8,990 nt of DNA from Candidatus Atribacter fermentans (GTDB lineage: Bacteria; Atribacterota; Atribacteria; Atribacterales; Atribacteraceae). The notes under the pieces were generated by a model. That model did not search any database, was not told where the DNA came from, and worked only from the letters and a program-made list of their open reading frames with translations. This document shows, one piece after another, positions 6,469 through 8,990 of this stretch. The stretch covers positions 1 to 8,990 of the forward strand of contig JAAYUT010000173.1 in NCBI GenBank assembly GCA_012517485.1. The letters run 5' to 3'. The position numbers and the translations under genes were made by a program. Within the stretch, counting starts at the first letter, position 1. Each line of letters begins with the position of its first letter.

Positions 6469-7286
6469 GCCTTGACACCTCTTCGGTTCATGATGAAGAT
6501 TGAAAGAGAGAGAAAAATCGCTACATACACAATGCAATATATAACATTGGTAAAGAAGAGTGACCAATTATCCAAGATTACGGAATCTAAACCTCGTGAT
6601 AAATAGGCAAAGGGTGAAACCCAATTGATACCCTGAAAGACTAATTGAAGTGTTTCTCGAATGTAGAAAAGAGAAGTTGGGAGGGATTCTTTTTCTAATC
6701 CAAGGAGAGTGCTATAAGAGAATTGGATGGCAAGAAATGCACCAAAAACAGCGATGAGAGTGATGATCGAACTTCTTACCCGGCTCGTCAAAGAAGATAT
6801 GAAAAGCCCAAAACTAATCACACATGATATGAGAAAAATCCCCATAATCAGGGCACGAACCAAACCGGGTGGGAAGCCTAAGTTGGTAAAAAAACTCACT
6901 ATGAAGAAATAAACGGCAGTAAAACCTAAAGAAATGACACCTAAAAAAAAGTCTTTCCAAAATTTGGCCATAAGAAAGTTCCTCGAAGTAACTGGTCCAT
7001 AGAAGAGAACCTCTAAGGTTCCTTGCTCGCGTTCCCTTGAAATTGAAATCGCTGAAATGAGTACCAGATAGAGCGAAATGATAATAATGGTGATGTACAA
7101 CGGATAATTGAGAGGGAATGCGCTCACCAAAATATCGTCTTGTCTAATTCCATCGAGAAAATTCTTCAAAATAAAAGATGATGCGAAAAAAGAAATGAAC
7201 AACACTCCGTAATAACCCCAACTATAGAGACTATATAAAAGGTCTCTTTTTAGGAGAATCTTGGTAATTCTTCCTTGGCTTGCCAC
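6465..7286 (-). CDS. ABC-2 type transporter permease
   Basis: A 273-residue integral membrane protein with about six helices (near 24-44, 62-83, 110-134, 143-166, 172-194 and 244-266). The loop after helix 2 carries SREREQGTLEVLFYGPVTSR (83-102), the well-known ABC-2 permease signature that precedes the GK or AK turn (here MAKFWKDF) and packs against the ATPase. The start codon is GTG, set by GGAGGG at 7296-7301 with 9 bases of spacing; the stop of the upstream gene is 2 bases away. Its TGA overlaps the ATG of the following gene. As the only permease in the operon it most likely works as a homodimer with two copies of the ATPase at 8005-8952. The transported substrate is not indicated by the sequence. 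Confidence 0.9.
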   Translation of the reverse strand: MASQGRITKILLKRDLLYSLYSWGYYGVLFISFFASSFILKNFLDGIRQDDILVSAFPLNYPLYITIIIISLYLVLISAISISREREQGTLEVLFYGPVTSRNFLMAKFWKDFFLGVISLGFTAVYFFIVSFFTNLGFPPGLVRALIMGIFLISCVISFGLFISSLTSRVRSSIITLIAVFGAFLAIQFSYSTLLGLEKESLPTSLFYIRETLQLVFQGINWVSPFAYLSRGLDSVILDNWSLFFTNVIYCIVYVAIFLSLSIFIMNRRGVKA

Positions 7287-7288
7287 AG

Positions 7289-8008
7289 TTACTGACCCTC
7301 CTTCTTGGTAAGTTCAACGTTTTCAATGACATCTTCAAAAGCACCTTGGGGAGTGGTTAATGTTAACTCCATAAGGCCGTATTTTTCGTTTTCAGCGTTA
7401 ATTTCAAGTATATTCCAGGGGATGATCGCTTTATTTCGAGCTAAATAAGAAGTCGGATCCCAGAAAAGCTTCATGGGGCCATCAAAAAGCTTTCTCCCCC
7501 GGCTATAATTATCTTCATCTCCATTTCGAACATATAATTTACCTTCAAGAGTGAGGGGGAGAGCTGGATAATCGGATATGCCCTGACCTTCGTGATTTTT
7601 AAAGCGGATTTCAACTTCAATACCCTGCTCAGTTGGCTCAGAGAAGCATATAATTCCAGCTAATCCAGGGATTTCCGTCCCTTTCATTGTGAAATCAAAT
7701 ACATTTATTCCTTTTTTAATATCCATCTCCTGCTGGATTTCTTCATAATAGGGAGCAGTGGCTTTGAAAGTATGCTTTCCTGGAGGGATTCGGGTTAATT
7801 TAAAATCTTTACTCATGTACAAAATATCCGATTTTCCATCAATAGTAACATGTAGTTTCTTTACAACATCCTGAGATATTTCATCGACCACTCTCCCTTG
7901 AAGAGTTCCCCAATTGGCCCTGGTGGTGAAATAAACGAAAGCAAATAAAACCCCCAAAACAATAAGTATAAAAGTAGAAATTAGGATGGTTGTTTTTTTC
8001 TTTTTCAT
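7289..8008 (-). CDS. Membrane-anchored extracytoplasmic protein with carboxypeptidase-regulatory-like / PEGA-like domain
   Basis: A 239-residue protein with a basic N-terminus (MKKKKTT), one membrane helix (8-28) and the remainder outside. Residues 34-108 look like a small beta-sandwich of the carboxypeptidase-regulatory or PEGA type: it opens with GTLQGRVVD, has the turn KLTRIPPGKHTFKATAPYY (70-88) and ends FDFTMKG. Residues 112-236 form a second, beta-rich part that I do not recognise; it contains PALPLTLEGKLYVRNG (148-163) and a tryptophan-containing stretch (WDPTSYLARNKAIIPWNILE). The ATG overlaps the ATPase stop as ATGA, with GAGGG at 8017-8021 8 bases upstream. Its place between the ATPase and permease genes argues that it is a real transporter subunit, perhaps binding the substrate or linking the complex to the cell wall or outer layers (inference). 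Confidence 0.75.
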   Translation of the reverse strand: MKKKKTTILISTFILIVLGVLFAFVYFTTRANWGTLQGRVVDEISQDVVKKLHVTIDGKSDILYMSKDFKLTRIPPGKHTFKATAPYYEEIQQEMDIKKGINVFDFTMKGTEIPGLAGIICFSEPTEQGIEVEIRFKNHEGQGISDYPALPLTLEGKLYVRNGDEDNYSRGRKLFDGPMKLFWDPTSYLARNKAIIPWNILEINAENEKYGLMELTLTTPQGAFEDVIENVELTKKEGQ

Positions 8009-8952
8009 TGTCCATTCCCTCGATTGGTTAATAATGAAATGTTTTGTTGGGTGATAGTAATAAAAGCTTCTTCTAAGCTCATTTCTTTGGCTTGCATAGC
8101 GAGGATGATGCTTCCAAAATTAAAAATTGCTTCTGAGAGGTCTTTACGATAATCACGATCGGTTTTAAGCTGGATTTCAATTTTATTTTCTTTACAATGA
8201 AAATTTTGGACAAAGGGAAGATTCCTTAAAACCGGTTCTAAGTTTTGAGCTTCCTGATTCAATTCGATACGAATAGTCACGGTATCAGATAATTTTCTTT
8301 TTATATTATCCATATCATCTTCAGCGAGTAATTTTCCATTATTGATAATTCCTACTTTTTTGCACAATTTTTCAACTTCAGAAAGAAGGTGAGAAGAGAC
8401 AAATACAGTCCGGCCAGTTTCATGTTCTTCTTCAATCAGATCACGTATTTGCTTAATACCGGTTGGGTCGAGATTTGCAACTGGTTCATCAAGAATGAGT
8501 AATTCTGGATCATGAAGGAGGGCTTTCACAAATGCTAATTTTTGCTGCATACCCTTAGAATAAGCACCGAGTTTTTTATTTTTTTCTTTTTCTAAACCAA
8601 CAGCATTCATTAATTTATCGATCCGTTTTTGTCGATTTTCAACTTCATAAATTTCACCAAAAAAATTGAGATATTCTAAGGCGGTCATGTCACGATAAAA
8701 ATATTGGTTTTCTGAAACAACACCAATTCTTCTTTTTAGTTCGACATCATTGGGTTTCAATTCATGACCAAGGAGATAAATTTTTCCGCTTGACTTAGGA
8801 ACAAGCCCGAGAAGCATCATGATAGTTGTTGTTTTTCCAGCTCCATTTGGACCTAAAAAACCATAAATATCGTTTTTTTCTACTTTAAGATTTAAATCCT
8901 TTACTACCATTAAATCATTATAGGTCTTACATAGATTTTCAGTTTGTATCAT
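8005..8952 (-). CDS. ABC transporter ATP-binding protein (ABC-2 export type)
   Basis: A 315-residue cytoplasmic ATPase. The Walker A motif is GPNGAGKTT (34-42), the ABC signature is YSKGMQQKLA (131-140), Walker B is LLILDEP (151-157) with Glu156 as the catalytic base, the D-loop is NLDP (160-163), and the switch histidine is His187 in SSHLL. At the usual Q-loop place the sequence reads VVSENQYFY (78-86), of the E/N type common in this export subgroup. After the catalytic domain (to about 215) an accessory C-terminal part ends with the EMSLEEAFI element (290-298), typical of the CcmA/NatA/GldA-like group that partners ABC-2 permeases. It is the first gene of a four-gene minus-strand operon; its stop overlaps the next start. 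The ribosome site is strong but 15 bases away from the ATG, wider than usual, with a palindrome between them. Confidence 0.95.
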   Translation of the reverse strand: MIQTENLCKTYNDLMVVKDLNLKVEKNDIYGFLGPNGAGKTTTIMMLLGLVPKSSGKIYLLGHELKPNDVELKRRIGVVSENQYFYRDMTALEYLNFFGEIYEVENRQKRIDKLMNAVGLEKEKNKKLGAYSKGMQQKLAFVKALLHDPELLILDEPVANLDPTGIKQIRDLIEEEHETGRTVFVSSHLLSEVEKLCKKVGIINNGKLLAEDDMDNIKRKLSDTVTIRIELNQEAQNLEPVLRNLPFVQNFHCKENKIEIQLKTDRDYRKDLSEAIFNFGSIILAMQAKEMSLEEAFITITQQNISLLTNRGNGQ

Positions 8953-8965
8953 AGAACAGTTCTAT
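8951..8965. repeat. 15-base palindrome between ribosome site and start of the ABC operon
   Basis: ATAGAAC-a-GTTCTAT: perfect 7-base arms about a single central base. It covers the first two bases of the ATPase start codon and fills the space up to the ribosome binding site. It could be a regulator binding site or, in the mRNA, a weak 5-bp hairpin with a 5-base loop. Confidence 0.5.
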
Positions 8966-8966
8966 A

Positions 8967-8975
8967 TCCTCCTTT
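8967..8975 (-). promoter_or_regulatory. Ribosome binding site of the ABC operon's first gene
   Basis: On the minus strand this reads AAAGGAGGA, an almost ideal Shine-Dalgarno site, but it ends about 15 bases from the ATG at 8952. An in-frame TAG lies between the two, so there is no earlier start to choose. The operon promoter, if near, lies past the end of the window. Confidence 0.7.
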
Positions 8976-8990
8976 CAATACCACTAAAAC

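Noticed and set aside
6469..6567. 33-codon upstream extension of the 444-residue secreted protein
   Set aside because: It lies wholly inside the permease gene, would bury the signal peptide behind a cysteine-rich, non-membrane stretch, and the start at 6468 has a good ribosome site and a typical ATGA overlap.
6727..6912. Plus-strand open frame of 61 codons opposite the permease, and a minus-strand frame at 5949-6158 within the secreted protein gene
   Set aside because: Both are contained in well-supported genes and have compositions expected from out-of-frame reading.

Overview
The window is AT-rich bacterial DNA with short intergenic gaps, strong GGAGG-type ribosome binding sites and frequent TTG or GTG starts. 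It has eight protein genes, no RNA genes, and no CRISPR or insertion sequence that I can see. The first three genes belong to the oxygen-sensitive 2-hydroxyacyl-CoA dehydratase activator/DUF2229 world, which points to a strict anaerobe. A deep-branching anaerobic lineage such as Atribacterota, or a clostridial relative, would fit, but I cannot place it firmly from sequence alone.

Left part (60-3201, + strand): a compact three-gene operon. Two HgdB/DUF2229-like cysteine proteins (60-1097 and 1024-2124) are full-length paralogs of each other and overlap by 74 bases. They are followed by a BadF/HgdC-type ATPase activase (2185-3201) with a four-cysteine C-terminal extension. Together they look like an ATP-driven low-potential electron transfer unit: the activase would inject electrons into an iron-sulfur centre on the paralog pair. 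No catalytic dehydratase subunit is encoded in the window, so the final substrate is unknown.

Middle part (3273-5001, + strand): a DUF4234-type multi-pass membrane protein, a near-perfect hairpin terminator, and then a rhomboid intramembrane serine protease with a C-terminal extension that carries an extra membrane helix and a soluble tail. A second strong hairpin (5084-5119) lies between the converging transcription units and can serve both.

Right part (8952 down to 5134, - strand): a tightly coupled four-gene ABC-2 export-type operon. In transcription order it encodes an ATPase, a membrane-anchored protein with an extracytoplasmic beta-sandwich domain, a six-helix permease, and a large signal-peptide-bearing extracytoplasmic protein with a coiled coil and a C-terminal membrane anchor. 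The ends overlap by ATGA (twice) or sit 2 bases apart, so the four products very probably form one complex. The two accessory proteins match no family I can name with confidence, and they make this the most distinctive system in the window together with the split activase cassette.
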